DNA from: Pseudomonadota bacterium
GTDB taxonomy: Bacteria; Pseudomonadota; Gammaproteobacteria; Burkholderiales; Rhodocyclaceae
Direction: 5' to 3'
DNA: 64,000 bases
Assembly (NCBI GenBank): GCA_018262195.1
Contig: JAGTRS010000001.1
Span: 213,219 to 277,218, forward strand
The position numbers and the translations under genes were made by a program. The notes under the pieces were generated by a model, which saw only the letters and a list, made by a program, of their open reading frames with translations, was not told the DNA's origin and searched no databases. Below are positions 25,007 to 33,844 of the stretch, one piece after another (the first letter of the stretch is position 1; each line of letters opens with the position of its first letter).

Positions 25007-27244
25007 CTAGCCAGAAGCCAGTCGATACGTGTTCTTGCCTTCATGTTTGGCTCGATACATGGCATCGTCGGCGTTCTTTAGCAAATCCGAGGATGAACGG
25101 CCGTGTTCCGGGTACATCGCAATACCGATGGAGGTGCCTACCTTGGCTACGGCGCCGCTAAGCTCCACAGGCTCGTTAATAGAAGCAATGATGCGGTCGG
25201 CAATATTTTCGACTTCTTCTTGATTTTGGGGGCTATCAAGAAGGACAACAAACTCGTCACCACCCAAACGGGCCACCGTATCGGTCTGGCGTACCAAGCC
25301 CTGTAGTTTGTTAGCCACCGCTTTTAGCAATTCGTCACCGATTGCATGGCCCAGCGTATCGTTAACCCGCTTGAAACCGTCGAGGTCGAGGAACAACACG
25401 GCCAGACAGCGAGGCTGGCGCTCGCTCATGACAATCTGGCGCTCAAGCCGCTCCAGCAACAAGGTGCGATTGGGCAGGTCGGTTAAGGCATCGTGAAAAG
25501 CCAGGTGCTGGGTCCGCTCGTTCTTGCGCCAAACATCAGTGATGTCGTGAAAGACAGAAATGTAGCGCCTCAATCCGCTGCCCTTTTCAGCAACCCGTCT
25601 GATTGTCTGCCTCATTGGGAAGATTTCCCCGTTTTTCCGGCGATTCCAGATTTCCCCTTTCCACTCTCCCTGTTCAGTGATTTGCTGCCAAACGGCGGCA
25701 TGAAACTCCGGGGCGTGGTGATTAGAGCGGAGCAATCGGGGGGTCTGGCCGACCGCCTCATGGGCCGGGTATCCCGTAATTTCTGTGAAGGCGTCATTGA
25801 CGGACAAAATGACTCCGTTCTCGTCAGCCACCATGATGCCATCCGCGGTGTTCTCGAAAACAGTTTCGGCCACCTTGAGGTCCGCTTCGGCCATCCGAAG
25901 CGCCTTGATGTCGGTCACCAGGAGATTGAAACCGATAACGTCCCCGCTCTCGTCGAAATCAGGGATGTAGTTCGCCAAAACATGGCCAACGCTACCGTCG
26001 CGCTTGGTAAGAAAACGCTCGAACTGCTGCGACTCGCCGGCAAGCACCCCGTCAATATAGGGCTTGTTCTTGGCAAATAGCGACTCCCCTAGCAACTCCA
26101 AAAGGGTTATTCCGCTCATGGCTTCCGAAGTCATTTGATACCAATCCAGATAGGCTTGATTGGCGAAACAACAGCGCAAACTCCGGTCGAAGTAAGCAAC
26201 CAAGCCAGGCATCGCGTCCGTAATGGTTCTTATAAAGCGCTCGCTCCTGGCGATGGCGTCTGCCTGTTTGTTCGTTTCTTCTTCTTGGAGTACCAGTCGT
26301 TGATAGGCGGCATGCCGTCGAGAATATGCAAGGTATCCAAGGCACACGGTGAGGACGATGCCCAAATACAAGCCAGCCGTATTTATTGCCGACGTTTTCC
26401 AAGGGCCAAGAACTGCTGAAGCATCCCGGCTAACCGCGACTACCAGCTCTTTGTCAGCAACGATTGATGCAGGCCATACCGAATGGAAAGCAACATAACG
26501 AAGGTCATTTGTTGAGGCAATTCGGTCAATGACGAAGCTGGCCGGCCCTCCGCTTGCTTTGTGATGATTGAATAAGGATTGGGGATTGCTACTCAGGTCG
26601 AGTCCCCGGATGTCGGGCGTAGATTGCGTACTGTAGATGACCTTGCCGTCGCCGTGAGTAACGGAAAGACGCATGTCAGGAGCGTACAGCAAGGACTTCA
26701 TCAGCACGCCGAAATAGTCCGGCGCGAGAATTGCCAGTAGATAACCGTCAAATTCGCCTTGGGTATTCACGATAGCTCTCCCTAAGCTAATCGTGTAAGC
26801 ACCCAGCGGGGTGGTAAATGGCGCTGAGATATATAGCTTTGCCGGGTCAGGCCCTTCGCTTATGGTCGTGTAGCGCTCACTTCCAGAAAAGCCAAGACCA
26901 ACCAGTTCTGAACGATTACTGGAAACGACAATTCCGTTGGCGTTCACAAGAATAATGGTGCGGATGCCTGTGACCGATTCGCTCAACAAGCTCATTCGCG
27001 TATTTAATCGAGCGACGCCCTCTGGTTCACTAAGCAGCGTTGGGGCAGTATGGGTCAGCACCCCAAGCATTGCCGACGAAGCGCGAAGCTGCTCGCCCAT
27101 GTTCGCGTTGAAAGCGGAAGCAAGCGAGACGAGACGCTGCTGCTCCTGTGACGAGATGTCGGAATAATCGTCGTACAGTTGATAACCGAGTAATCCCCCG
27201 AGGCCCACTAGGGTGAAGAAAATGGTGAGCCAAGGTCGAGCCAT
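25007..27244 (-). CDS. Cache-PAS-PAS diguanylate cyclase
   Basis: 745 residues. A membrane helix (about 5-22) and double-Cache sensor (about 25-275) are followed by a second helix (about 287-307). Two PAS domains follow (about 335-455 and 460-580, each with a PAC motif), then a GGDEF domain (about 585-745). LGGDEFVVLL is the catalytic loop and RQTD five residues before it is the product-inhibition I-site, so an active, feedback-controlled c-di-GMP synthase is expected. There is no EAL domain. The Cache region parallels that of the histidine kinase at 21.8-24.0 kb. A c-di-GMP riboswitch is present at 48.7 kb, but any link is speculative. Confidence 0.93.
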   Translation of the reverse strand: MARPWLTIFFTLVGLGGLLGYQLYDDYSDISSQEQQRLVSLASAFNANMGEQLRASSAMLGVLTHTAPTLLSEPEGVARLNTRMSLLSESVTGIRTIILVNANGIVVSSNRSELVGLGFSGSERYTTISEGPDPAKLYISAPFTTPLGAYTISLGRAIVNTQGEFDGYLLAILAPDYFGVLMKSLLYAPDMRLSVTHGDGKVIYSTQSTPDIRGLDLSSNPQSLFNHHKASGGPASFVIDRIASTNDLRYVAFHSVWPASIVADKELVVAVSRDASAVLGPWKTSAINTAGLYLGIVLTVCLGYLAYSRRHAAYQRLVLQEEETNKQADAIARSERFIRTITDAMPGLVAYFDRSLRCCFANQAYLDWYQMTSEAMSGITLLELLGESLFAKNKPYIDGVLAGESQQFERFLTKRDGSVGHVLANYIPDFDESGDVIGFNLLVTDIKALRMAEADLKVAETVFENTADGIMVADENGVILSVNDAFTEITGYPAHEAVGQTPRLLRSNHHAPEFHAAVWQQITEQGEWKGEIWNRRKNGEIFPMRQTIRRVAEKGSGLRRYISVFHDITDVWRKNERTQHLAFHDALTDLPNRTLLLERLERQIVMSERQPRCLAVLFLDLDGFKRVNDTLGHAIGDELLKAVANKLQGLVRQTDTVARLGGDEFVVLLDSPQNQEEVENIADRIIASINEPVELSGAVAKVGTSIGIAMYPEHGRSSSDLLKNADDAMYRAKHEGKNTYRLASG

Positions 27245-27718
27245 GGATTACGCCTCTTGTTCTGAATTCCCGGTCCAGTAGCCCTGCGTTCTATATTTAT
27301 ATCGGTCGTGGCGACGTGGACAAACAGGGTAAATTTCTTGCGACAGCTTACGCTTACGTAGTTGCCTAATAAAGCGAATATTTGCATTGGTCGATTCGGA
27401 GCTACAAGCAGACATTGCTAAGTCTGCTTTCCAGAATGTGACAAATTCTGCTATTGGCCGAGTAGAGGCAGTGAGTGCCCCAATTCGCTCGCCGAATACC
27501 GGCCATTCGCCAAGGGCCATTGATGCCAAACTATTGAAATTGGATAGCTATCCCGACCGGCGGCTCATGGCCGGTTGGGTGAGGTCGCCATCGGCAGCTT
27601 TGTGGCAGTCCAGCTCGAAAAACCCGGGTCCGGGTGACTGGCCGCTATCGGCAAACCGCTACGGCAGCTTTGGGTCGGCATCCGACTTAGCCTTCTTCAG
27701 TTTTTGACCTAAACCAGG
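27245..27718. other. 474-bp gap with repeat family B
   Basis: Frames here are not convincingly coding. Positions 27554-27674 match family B copy 1 in inverted orientation. The first 150 bp are AT-rich and should hold the diguanylate cyclase promoter. Confidence 0.6.
27554..27674 (+). repeat. dispersed non-coding repeat family B, copy 2
   Basis: It carries CGGCTCATGGCCGG, GGGTGAGGTCGCC, TGGCAGTCCAGC, GGGTGACTGGCCGC and TATCGGCAAACCGC in order, the same blocks as the inverted copy at 15525-15645. GC-rich and non-coding. Confidence 0.8.
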
Positions 27719-27988
27719 TCAGAGTTGCCTCTCCTGGCTGTCCTTGCTCACGACGAAGGTCAAACTGGCCGGACTCATGCAAGACCTGGCGCCAACTACT
27801 GCAGCCATCTTCCGCTCGGTCTCCGCAACAAGGCTTTTCACCAAGCGCTCGTACTGTTGAAGAATAAAAACCGCACGACCGAATTTTCGCTGAACCTCAC
27901 GCTGCAGCGTCTGAAGCGCATCCTGGTCATCGGAAGTCGAGGCTTCCCCATCCTGTGGAGCGAGAATTTCAGTTGTTGTTTCTTCCAT
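27719..27988 (-). CDS. short hypothetical protein, probably a truncated N-terminus
   Basis: 89 residues from MEETTTEILAPQ. The core LQREVQRKFGRAVFILQQYERLVKSLVAE is a charged helix. I recall the pattern L-Q-R-E-[VI]-Q-x-K-x-G-R-x2-x2-LQQYERLLK from the start of longer hypothetical proteins found in proteobacterial islands. Those continue well past 150 residues. Here the frame ends soon after the helix in a low-similarity tail, so it may be a frameshifted or cut fragment. Function unknown. Confidence 0.5.
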   Translation of the reverse strand: MEETTTEILAPQDGEASTSDDQDALQTLQREVQRKFGRAVFILQQYERLVKSLVAETERKMAAVVGARSCMSPASLTFVVSKDSQERQL

Positions 27989-28065
27989 GCCGCTTAGCTT
28001 ACTGCAGTACAAATAAATACGGCCCACCACTTGGCAGGCCGCAGCATTTTTGAAGCTATTCGCTA

Positions 28066-28740
28066 TCAATCGTCGATAGAGATGCCCAACAGTTGCAAGA
28101 GTGACAAGAAGAGGTTCAACACGTTCAGGTACATGCTCACAGCTGCCATAACGTAGTTGTCTTCCTCACCACGCACCAAACGGCTGGTGTCGTACAGGAT
28201 GAAGCCCGAGAACAGCAGCGCAGCCACTGCAGAGACGCCCGCGTGCATTGCAGGGATGAACATCGCAGCGATGCTGGCCAGCAGGACCACAATCAAGCCA
28301 GCAAAAAGGAAACCGCCCATGCGGGTGAAGTCTTTGCCTGTCTTGTGGACGTAGGCCGTCAAGGCAAGCGTGACCGCAGTTGTGAGAACCGCAGCGGTCA
28401 GCACTGTGCTACTACCACCAGGCATGTTTATGTAGTGGCTTAAAGTCGGGCCGAGGCCAAGACCACTCAATCCAGTAAAGGTGAGCATCGCGGGCACAGC
28501 TGCCGCGGTGTTCCGCTTCTTGTGCAGGTAGAACAAAGGAACCAAGCCAAGCAGCGTGAACAGGATGCCGGCCAAAGGACCAAACCCCGCCAACATGCTG
28601 ATACCAGCACCAACGCCTGCGACCCCAGTCGAGAGGGCGAGCAGTTGGTAGGTATTGCGGATAACGCGGTTCGTATCGGGTGCAGCGTAGGTGCCGTACT
28701 CGGTTTTGCTAAGGTCAATAACGCGGGCTTCAGTGCTCAT
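28066..28740 (-). CDS. Bax inhibitor-1/YccA family membrane protein
   Basis: 224 residues with about seven membrane helices (for example ALSTGVAGVGAGISMLAGF, LAGILFTLLGLVPLFYL, GGFLFAGLIVVLLASIAAMF). The C-terminal family signature is GFILYDTSRLVRGEEDNYVMAAVSMYLNVLNLFLSLLQLLG, with the Asp pair implicated in ion leak in BI-1 proteins. In E. coli the relative YccA inhibits FtsH. An AGGAGGT ribosome site precedes the ATG. It is unusual as cargo; the host genome normally has its own copy. Confidence 0.9.
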   Translation of the reverse strand: MSTEARVIDLSKTEYGTYAAPDTNRVIRNTYQLLALSTGVAGVGAGISMLAGFGPLAGILFTLLGLVPLFYLHKKRNTAAAVPAMLTFTGLSGLGLGPTLSHYINMPGGSSTVLTAAVLTTAVTLALTAYVHKTGKDFTRMGGFLFAGLIVVLLASIAAMFIPAMHAGVSAVAALLFSGFILYDTSRLVRGEEDNYVMAAVSMYLNVLNLFLSLLQLLGISIDD

Positions 28741-28913
28741 AGTAGTTCATAACCTCCTTTAGGTCGTGGCGTGACTTTATGTGGTGACGCCATCCCAATA
28801 AACCAAGTCATGCAAGAGTTATTGTTCGGTTTTTTCTGAGCATTACTCCAACTCAGCGTATCAAAACCTGAGCTACGATACATCATCGTTTGACCCATTG
28901 GAGGAAAAGGCAG

Positions 28914-29123
28914 ATGAAGAAAGTGCAAACTTCAATTCAACGCGGTGCTGAATACGTCTGTACCAAGATTGGAGATGTCGTCACGGCCATTGAGCAAGTC
29001 GCCGTGGTTAAAGGTCTCCCAATGTGGGAAGTTGAGCGCAGGATTGGAGCAGGTATCCGGAAACGCCTCATCGTATCGGCGCGCTCATTGATGCCATTGC
29101 AGGCACTTCCAACTTCAGCCTAA
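28914..29123 (+). CDS. small hypothetical protein
   Basis: 69 residues from an ATG with GGAGGAAAAG 7 nt upstream. MKKVQTSIQRGAEYVCTKIG, then VVKGLPMWEVERRIGAGIRKRL: amphipathic and basic, no signal peptide or known motif. The clear ribosome site is the main support. Convergent with yggL across a GC-rich hairpin. Confidence 0.55.
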   Translation: MKKVQTSIQRGAEYVCTKIGDVVTAIEQVAVVKGLPMWEVERRIGAGIRKRLIVSARSLMPLQALPTSA

Positions 29124-29134
29124 GTTCAAGGCCA

Positions 29135-29161
29135 GCAGCGGGCGGAGACCTCCCCCGCTGC
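29135..29161. terminator. GC-rich hairpin between convergent genes
   Basis: GCAGCGGG and CCCGCTGC arms around an 11-base loop, between the small gene ending at 29123 and yggL ending at 29175. There is no T-run on either side, so termination would be weak or factor-dependent. Confidence 0.4.
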
Positions 29162-29174
29162 AATACAACCTGCG

Positions 29175-29507
29175 TTAGGCCGTCAGACTGGCGTACCAAG
29201 CATCGGTGAGTCCATGGACCTTAACCGAAGCCAACTCCGAACGTGTTTCGAGCCATTCTTGGACGGCATGACGGTCTTCTTCCGTTGCAGAACCGCCCCC
29301 GGCTTTGCAAACGTACCCACAAGACACGCCACCGCCAAAGATTAGCCCACGCGGTTCGATAACGCCCTCGATAAAGGCAATCAACAGCGCTTCCTCTGCA
29401 TCACCTACCAGAGGCGCCTTGAGCTCAGTTTCGATATCGAATCCTAGTTCTTGGAACTCACCAAGGTGAAGTTTCTTGCGGAGACGTGGGGAGCGGGACT
29501 TGGCCAT
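29175..29507 (-). CDS. yggL: YggL-family (DUF469) ribosome-associated protein
   Basis: 110 residues. The start MAKSRSPRLRKKLHLGEFQELGFDIE matches the YggL/DUF469 opening (RSxRLRKKLHxxEFQELGF), followed by a GLIFGGGVSCGYVCK strand pair. E. coli YggL binds the 50S subunit. The C-terminal 40 residues are longer than in E. coli. It lies 156 bp after the SUV3-like helicase on the same strand, so it may be read from the same operon. Confidence 0.85.
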   Translation of the reverse strand: MAKSRSPRLRKKLHLGEFQELGFDIETELKAPLVGDAEEALLIAFIEGVIEPRGLIFGGGVSCGYVCKAGGGSATEEDRHAVQEWLETRSELASVKVHGLTDAWYASLTA

Positions 29508-29663
29508 TTGCGTTGCTCGTAGAAATTAAGGAGGCCGGAAGGTATCACACCTCAGACGAGTCAACTCTTGGTAGCCGGTTTCGGTTGAATGAGGTGATGG
29601 AAAACCTAATTCACATCACCGAGCGCAATTCCAGGCCACTCCCACTCGCCGAAACATATCGAC

Positions 29664-31625
29664 TCAGTGCTCCCCACCTTGGTAGCGCCAATACCAACTG
29701 GGAAGCTTTCCATAGCCGCCACCCTGCCCTTGGCGCCGCTTACTGCGGAGATGATTGTCCACGGCAGCAATCCATGGCGAAAGTATCTGTTCAGCGTGGC
29801 TGTACTCGGTGAAAAGCTCAGGTAACCGGTAGCCAAACCAACGATAAGCAGCAAGGAGTCGCACAGTCGTTTCCGCTTCAGCAAGTAACGATTTTTCGGG
29901 GTTCTTTGGCAGGAAAGCGAGCGTTATGTTTTGGTTCTTGTGGGCAGCAAAAGCCCAGCTCTGCCACGCGCCGTCCATGACGTCATCACGAGACGACATC
30001 GGCGCCATCGAGAAGATGTGCTTCAAACCTAGCGGCATGCCTTTGAAGCGGTCAAGGATGGCCGCTCGGGCCAGTTGCTCTTCCGGAATGAAGGGCGTAA
30101 AGAATCCATCCCCTGCATCGGCATGGAGTTGGAAAAGAGACAGAAGCGCCTCCAACCGGTCATCGCCTGCCATTGCAGCAATCTGCTCAAGATACGTTGT
30201 GCCTGCTGTTATCTGGAAGCCACGACTCGGAATGGGCCATTGCTTGACGCCCATGCAGTGAGCTACGAGCCGGTGCTCAACTGACGTCAGGCCACAAACG
30301 ACCCCCGCTTCAGCCACATGACCATATCGCCCTGCACGTCCGGCAATCTGCTGCAAAAGCGGGACCGGTAGGTCGCCTCGACTTTCGCCATCGAATTTCT
30401 GCACGCTTGTAAAAATAATCCGAGTGACCGGCAAATTGAGTCCCAGGCCAATCGCGTCAGTGGCAACGATGATGTCCGCGTCGCCATTCGAAAAACGGCG
30501 AGCTTCACGTTCACGCACCTCCGGAGAGAGCGCTCCATAAACGCACGCTACAGACTTGCCTTGAGCAAGGAGGTCATCCCGCAGGTTAAGGGCATCCCTT
30601 CGGGAAAACACGATGAAGGCGTCACCCGGCTTGGACTTTTTCAGTGCAACGGCGGGATGGTTTGCAAGCGGCTCCCCCACAACTAAGGGATGCTTGCGTT
30701 CCTTTCGATGGATTTCGAGGGGCAGCCCAAGGCGTTCAGCCAAGGCCTTGATAGCATCCTCTGCCGAAGGAGCACCCAACAACCAGACCTCGTCAGCGTT
30801 GGCGCCTACGATAGCCTGGGTCCATGCCCAACCGCGGTCAGGGTCATTGAGCATCTGGATTTCATCAACGACAGCAACCTCACAGTCTTGGGTGGGGTCT
30901 AGCATCTCAATCGTTGAGGCCGTGACACGACTACCTTCAACAAGCCGGCGCTCTTCGCCCGTGATGAGCGAAGCTGTTACCCCAAATTCTTCGTTGAGCC
31001 GGGTGAACGCCTCGAGAGCCAGCAAGCGGAGTGGACCGAGGTAGATACCTGATTTCGCAGTCGCAAGGCGCTCAAAAGCTGAATAGGTCTTTCCGCTGTT
31101 CGTCCCACCGAGAACTGCAATGAGGCGGCGCTGCTTACGCCGAGCGGGAAAGATGTCCGGATAATCGGAGAGCTTTACCGAGCGCCCGATTTGAGCCGCC
31201 AGTTGCTTGTGTCGTTCTTTGTCACGAAGGTCGGCCAATGACTGGGTAAGGGCCTTTGGGATGACAGAAAGGTCCGTTTCACCATTGCGCCAGCGTATCT
31301 TGAGGGTTTGCAGCTTTGGTTTGAGACCTTCGGTTTCGCAAGTCGAGAGGAACTCGGTAATGGCTTTTGCCGCATTATCGAGAGCCGCAACAAGCCGACT
31401 CTCTTCTCGCTGCCTTAGCGCTAGTTCTTTCGCTTCACGAACTTCAGACGGAAATTTCTTCCACTGAGCCCTCGGACCAAGCAAGGTCTCTTTCACATAT
31501 CCGCGAAGAGGGAAGGTACCGGACACCGTCTTCACGTCACAGCCGGCACAGAGATAAAGCTTCTGGTCGAGAGGAACCTGGGTGAATCTCAGGTCTGTTC
31601 GCGGCGACTCAGCAACATTCGTCAT
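29664..31625 (-). CDS. SUV3-like DExH RNA helicase
   Basis: 653 residues. Walker A GGTNSGKTYSAFERL and the following GIYLGPLRLLALEAF are hallmarks of the mitochondrial SUV3 (SUPV3L1) helicase family, with VAVVDEIQML as motif II. RecA2 motifs follow: FIVFSRRDAL, ATDAIGLGLNLP and QIAGRAGRYG. An N-terminal extension (1-165) contains a CAGC cysteine pair (LYLCAGCDVK). The C-terminal SUV3-type region is about 470-600. SUV3 unwinds RNA for a 3' exonuclease. It is the last gene of a tight operon and overlaps the flavin reductase stop by 1 nt (TAATG). Confidence 0.9.
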   Translation of the reverse strand: MTNVAESPRTDLRFTQVPLDQKLYLCAGCDVKTVSGTFPLRGYVKETLLGPRAQWKKFPSEVREAKELALRQREESRLVAALDNAAKAITEFLSTCETEGLKPKLQTLKIRWRNGETDLSVIPKALTQSLADLRDKERHKQLAAQIGRSVKLSDYPDIFPARRKQRRLIAVLGGTNSGKTYSAFERLATAKSGIYLGPLRLLALEAFTRLNEEFGVTASLITGEERRLVEGSRVTASTIEMLDPTQDCEVAVVDEIQMLNDPDRGWAWTQAIVGANADEVWLLGAPSAEDAIKALAERLGLPLEIHRKERKHPLVVGEPLANHPAVALKKSKPGDAFIVFSRRDALNLRDDLLAQGKSVACVYGALSPEVREREARRFSNGDADIIVATDAIGLGLNLPVTRIIFTSVQKFDGESRGDLPVPLLQQIAGRAGRYGHVAEAGVVCGLTSVEHRLVAHCMGVKQWPIPSRGFQITAGTTYLEQIAAMAGDDRLEALLSLFQLHADAGDGFFTPFIPEEQLARAAILDRFKGMPLGLKHIFSMAPMSSRDDVMDGAWQSWAFAAHKNQNITLAFLPKNPEKSLLAEAETTVRLLAAYRWFGYRLPELFTEYSHAEQILSPWIAAVDNHLRSKRRQGQGGGYGKLPSWYWRYQGGEH

Positions 31626-32218
31626 TACTTATCCGCAACCTCAAACGCATCACCCGTTGCAAAGAAATTGCCGCCTGCGATGTAGTGGATGGTTTTCAGA
31701 CCCTCGTCTTCAAATACCCAGCGCCCATCCTTGAAGGCTCTCGGGTCCGCCCAGGCTGCCACCACTTCCCCGAGGAACAGGTCATAGCGCTTCTCGTTGT
31801 GGGGCTCCGGTATCACCTTACACTCGAGCCATGCCACACAACCATCGATGAGCGGAGCTTTGACCTTGCTCGCCGGGATAGTCCCGACACCGAGAGCAGC
31901 GAACTTGTCTAACTCGCGTCCGCTCTGGCTGCCAACGGCGAGAACCTGGCTGGCAATTGCTCTTGAGGGAATACTCAGGACGAACTCGCCGCTAGCTTCG
32001 ATGAGCTCCCGTGTGTAAGACCGACTATCAACGACCACGGCGACCTTGGGTGGTGAAAAATCGAGAGGCATCGCCCAAGACGCTGCCATCACATTTCGAC
32101 GCTCTCCATGTGCGCTGGAAACCAGCGTCACAGGCCCATGATTCATGAGCAGATAGGACTTTGTGAGTTCAACAGGTTCAATACGTACGGCAGATAGCTC
32201 GTTTGAAATGCTGCGCAT
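31625..32218 (-). CDS. flavin reductase-like (FMN-binding split barrel) protein
   Basis: 197 residues from MRSISNELSAVRIEP, 4 nt after the DsbA-like gene; the longer frame overlaps that gene and is rejected. Signature: PVTLVSSAHGERRNVMAASWAMPLDFSPPKVAVVVDSRSYT, then GEFVLSIPS. This is the DIM6/NTAB flavin reductase family, which uses NAD(P)H to reduce FMN or acts as a flavoenzyme. Its place between a thiol oxidoreductase and an RNA helicase suggests a redox function for the operon. Substrate unknown. Confidence 0.88.
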   Translation of the reverse strand: MRSISNELSAVRIEPVELTKSYLLMNHGPVTLVSSAHGERRNVMAASWAMPLDFSPPKVAVVVDSRSYTRELIEASGEFVLSIPSRAIASQVLAVGSQSGRELDKFAALGVGTIPASKVKAPLIDGCVAWLECKVIPEPHNEKRYDLFLGEVVAAWADPRAFKDGRWVFEDEGLKTIHYIAGGNFFATGDAFEVADK

Positions 32219-32222
32219 CAGG

Positions 32223-32888
32223 TCAATTTCCAGATGAGGCAATGGCCTGCTTGATTCCATCAGCGAGCACCCTGGGGTCCTCTGCCCCTTGGATTCCTGA
32301 CTTGCGGTCGAATACAAAGGTAGGCACTGAGCTCACGCCCCACGTCCTCGACTCGTGCTCCATCTGCTGAATGAGGGAAACGTCTTCGTCCGAATCAAGG
32401 TATCTGAGCACTTCTGCCTGGTCGTAGCCGCGGGCTACAGCCACATTTGCGAGCACCATACGGTCACTCACGTTTTCACCCCGTTCAAACTGCGCTTTGA
32501 ATAAGCCCTCCACCACCCCGGAGGCATCTCCTTGTTGCTGAGCCCAGTGAATGAGGCGATGCGCCATAAGGGTGTTGGCGCGTACCTGAATCCTCTCGAA
32601 CTGATAGTCGATGCCAAGCGATGCCCCAACTTCTTGGATACGCCGCCAAATCTCTTCCACACGCTCACGACCACCGAACTTTTGCACGAGAAACGGCAAG
32701 TACGGCTCGCCCTCTGGCGGCGTATCGGGGTTCAAAAAGAACGGTCTCCAACGTACAACGTACAGGAAGTCGGGCTGCTCTTCTCGAACAAGAGAAATCG
32801 CCCGCTCAAGCCGGCGCAGGCCAACGAAGCACCAAGGACATACAACGTCGGAGACGATTTCGATAGTTAGAGGTTTCTGAGTATTCAT
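32223..32888 (-). CDS. FrnE-like DsbA-family oxidoreductase
   Basis: 221 residues, cytoplasmic (no signal peptide). The active site IEIVSDVVCPWCFVGLRRLE gives CPWC; later SVPTFVFDRKSGIQGAED has the cis-Pro and the typical FrnE ending. FrnE of Deinococcus is a cytosolic disulfide isomerase linked to oxidative stress. The ATG overlaps the stop of the HD gene by 4 nt (ATGA), which fixes the start at 32888 rather than 32900. Confidence 0.9.
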   Translation of the reverse strand: MNTQKPLTIEIVSDVVCPWCFVGLRRLERAISLVREEQPDFLYVVRWRPFFLNPDTPPEGEPYLPFLVQKFGGRERVEEIWRRIQEVGASLGIDYQFERIQVRANTLMAHRLIHWAQQQGDASGVVEGLFKAQFERGENVSDRMVLANVAVARGYDQAEVLRYLDSDEDVSLIQQMEHESRTWGVSSVPTFVFDRKSGIQGAEDPRVLADGIKQAIASSGN

Positions 32889-33541
32889 TCTGTGCCCCAT
32901 TCATCAAGGAAACGTCTGACATACTCTTGCATAAATTGGTGCCGCTCTTCAGCTAACGCCAAACCTGTCGGTGTATTCATGCGGTCCTTCAGAAGGAAGA
33001 GTTTCTCGTAGAAGTGATTAAGGCTGTGCCCCTTTGAAGCTTTGTACGCCTCGGCCGTGGCATGCATGACAGGCGGCTCATTCGGGTCGTACATCAGTCG
33101 GCCCGCATGACCACCGTACGCGAAGCATCTGGCGATTCCGATGGCGCCAATGGCATCTAAGCGGTCAGCATCTTGGACGCAGTTTCCTTCAAGTGTCCGC
33201 ATGGCAGTCTGCACACCGGCTCCCTTGAAAGAGATGGTTGCAACAATGTCGACGACCTGTTCGATGACGTCGGGTGCAGCCCCTTCTTTTTGTAGGAGCC
33301 GCTCCGCCTCGCGTGGCCCCACGCTGTCATCGCCATCGTGGAATTTCCAGTCAGCGATGTCGTGCACCAATGCTCCCAGTTCGGCGACTTCCAGGCTGGC
33401 ACCTTCCTTTTCAGCAATCTGACGCGCAAGGTGCCACACCCGATTGATGTGATACCAGTCATGCCCTGAGCTCTCGGCTTGGAATTTAGCCTTTATGTGC
33501 GCGGCCACGCGACTGACCAACTCAGATGAGGCAGCAGCCAT
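32885..33541 (-). CDS. HD-domain phosphohydrolase (YedJ-like)
   Basis: 218 residues. Metal-binding HD pattern: H in SGHDWYHINRVWHLA, HD in LGALVHDIADWKF, and D in NCVQDADRLDAIGAIGIAR, as in the YedJ/YpgQ group of nucleotide phosphohydrolases. Some relatives hydrolyse (d)NTPs to diphosphates. It overlaps xseB by 1 nt (TGATG) and the next gene by 4 nt. In this operon it may act on a nucleotide signal or product; that is inference. Confidence 0.88.
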   Translation of the reverse strand: MAAASSELVSRVAAHIKAKFQAESSGHDWYHINRVWHLARQIAEKEGASLEVAELGALVHDIADWKFHDGDDSVGPREAERLLQKEGAAPDVIEQVVDIVATISFKGAGVQTAMRTLEGNCVQDADRLDAIGAIGIARCFAYGGHAGRLMYDPNEPPVMHATAEAYKASKGHSLNHFYEKLFLLKDRMNTPTGLALAEERHQFMQEYVRRFLDEWGTE

Positions 33542-33834
33542 CAGAAGGGGATGTCCAAAAATGCGGGGTGCGTCGTCATGCCCTCATCCGGTGGTGGCTC
33601 CCCATGCTTTTCGTCCGATTGGACAACATCGGCATTGCTGACCTCAGCCCCACTTAGCGCTTGTTCCAACGCCTTCTCAACCGCATCAATGCGCTCCTTG
33701 CAGACCTTGTAGGCATCGACCGACTCGGTAACGATGGTCAGTAAGTCGTCGATGTTGGGCTCCTGTTGATTACGCAAGGTCTCAGCGTGTTTTTGCAGTA
33801 CGCCATAGGCCTGCTTGAAGTTCTTCTCTGCCAT
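33541..33834 (-). CDS. xseB: exodeoxyribonuclease VII small subunit, XseB-like
   Basis: 97 residues. FKQAYGVLQKHAETLRNQQ, then ELTVEE-like SVDAYKVCKERIDAVEKALEQAL matches the two-helix XseB fold that coats the long helices of XseA. The tail (about 65-97) is acidic and ends HPAFLDIPF. It is 10 nt after the XseA-like gene. The normal chromosomal xseB usually sits beside ispA/dxs, so this is an additional, dedicated pair. Confidence 0.78.
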   Translation of the reverse strand: MAEKNFKQAYGVLQKHAETLRNQQEPNIDDLLTIVTESVDAYKVCKERIDAVEKALEQALSGAEVSNADVVQSDEKHGEPPPDEGMTTHPAFLDIPF

Positions 33835-33844
33835 ATCTCAATTC

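Noticed and set aside
27248..27529. 93-residue minus-strand frame in the gap after the diguanylate cyclase
   Set aside because: No ribosome site, no motif, and unusual residue mix.
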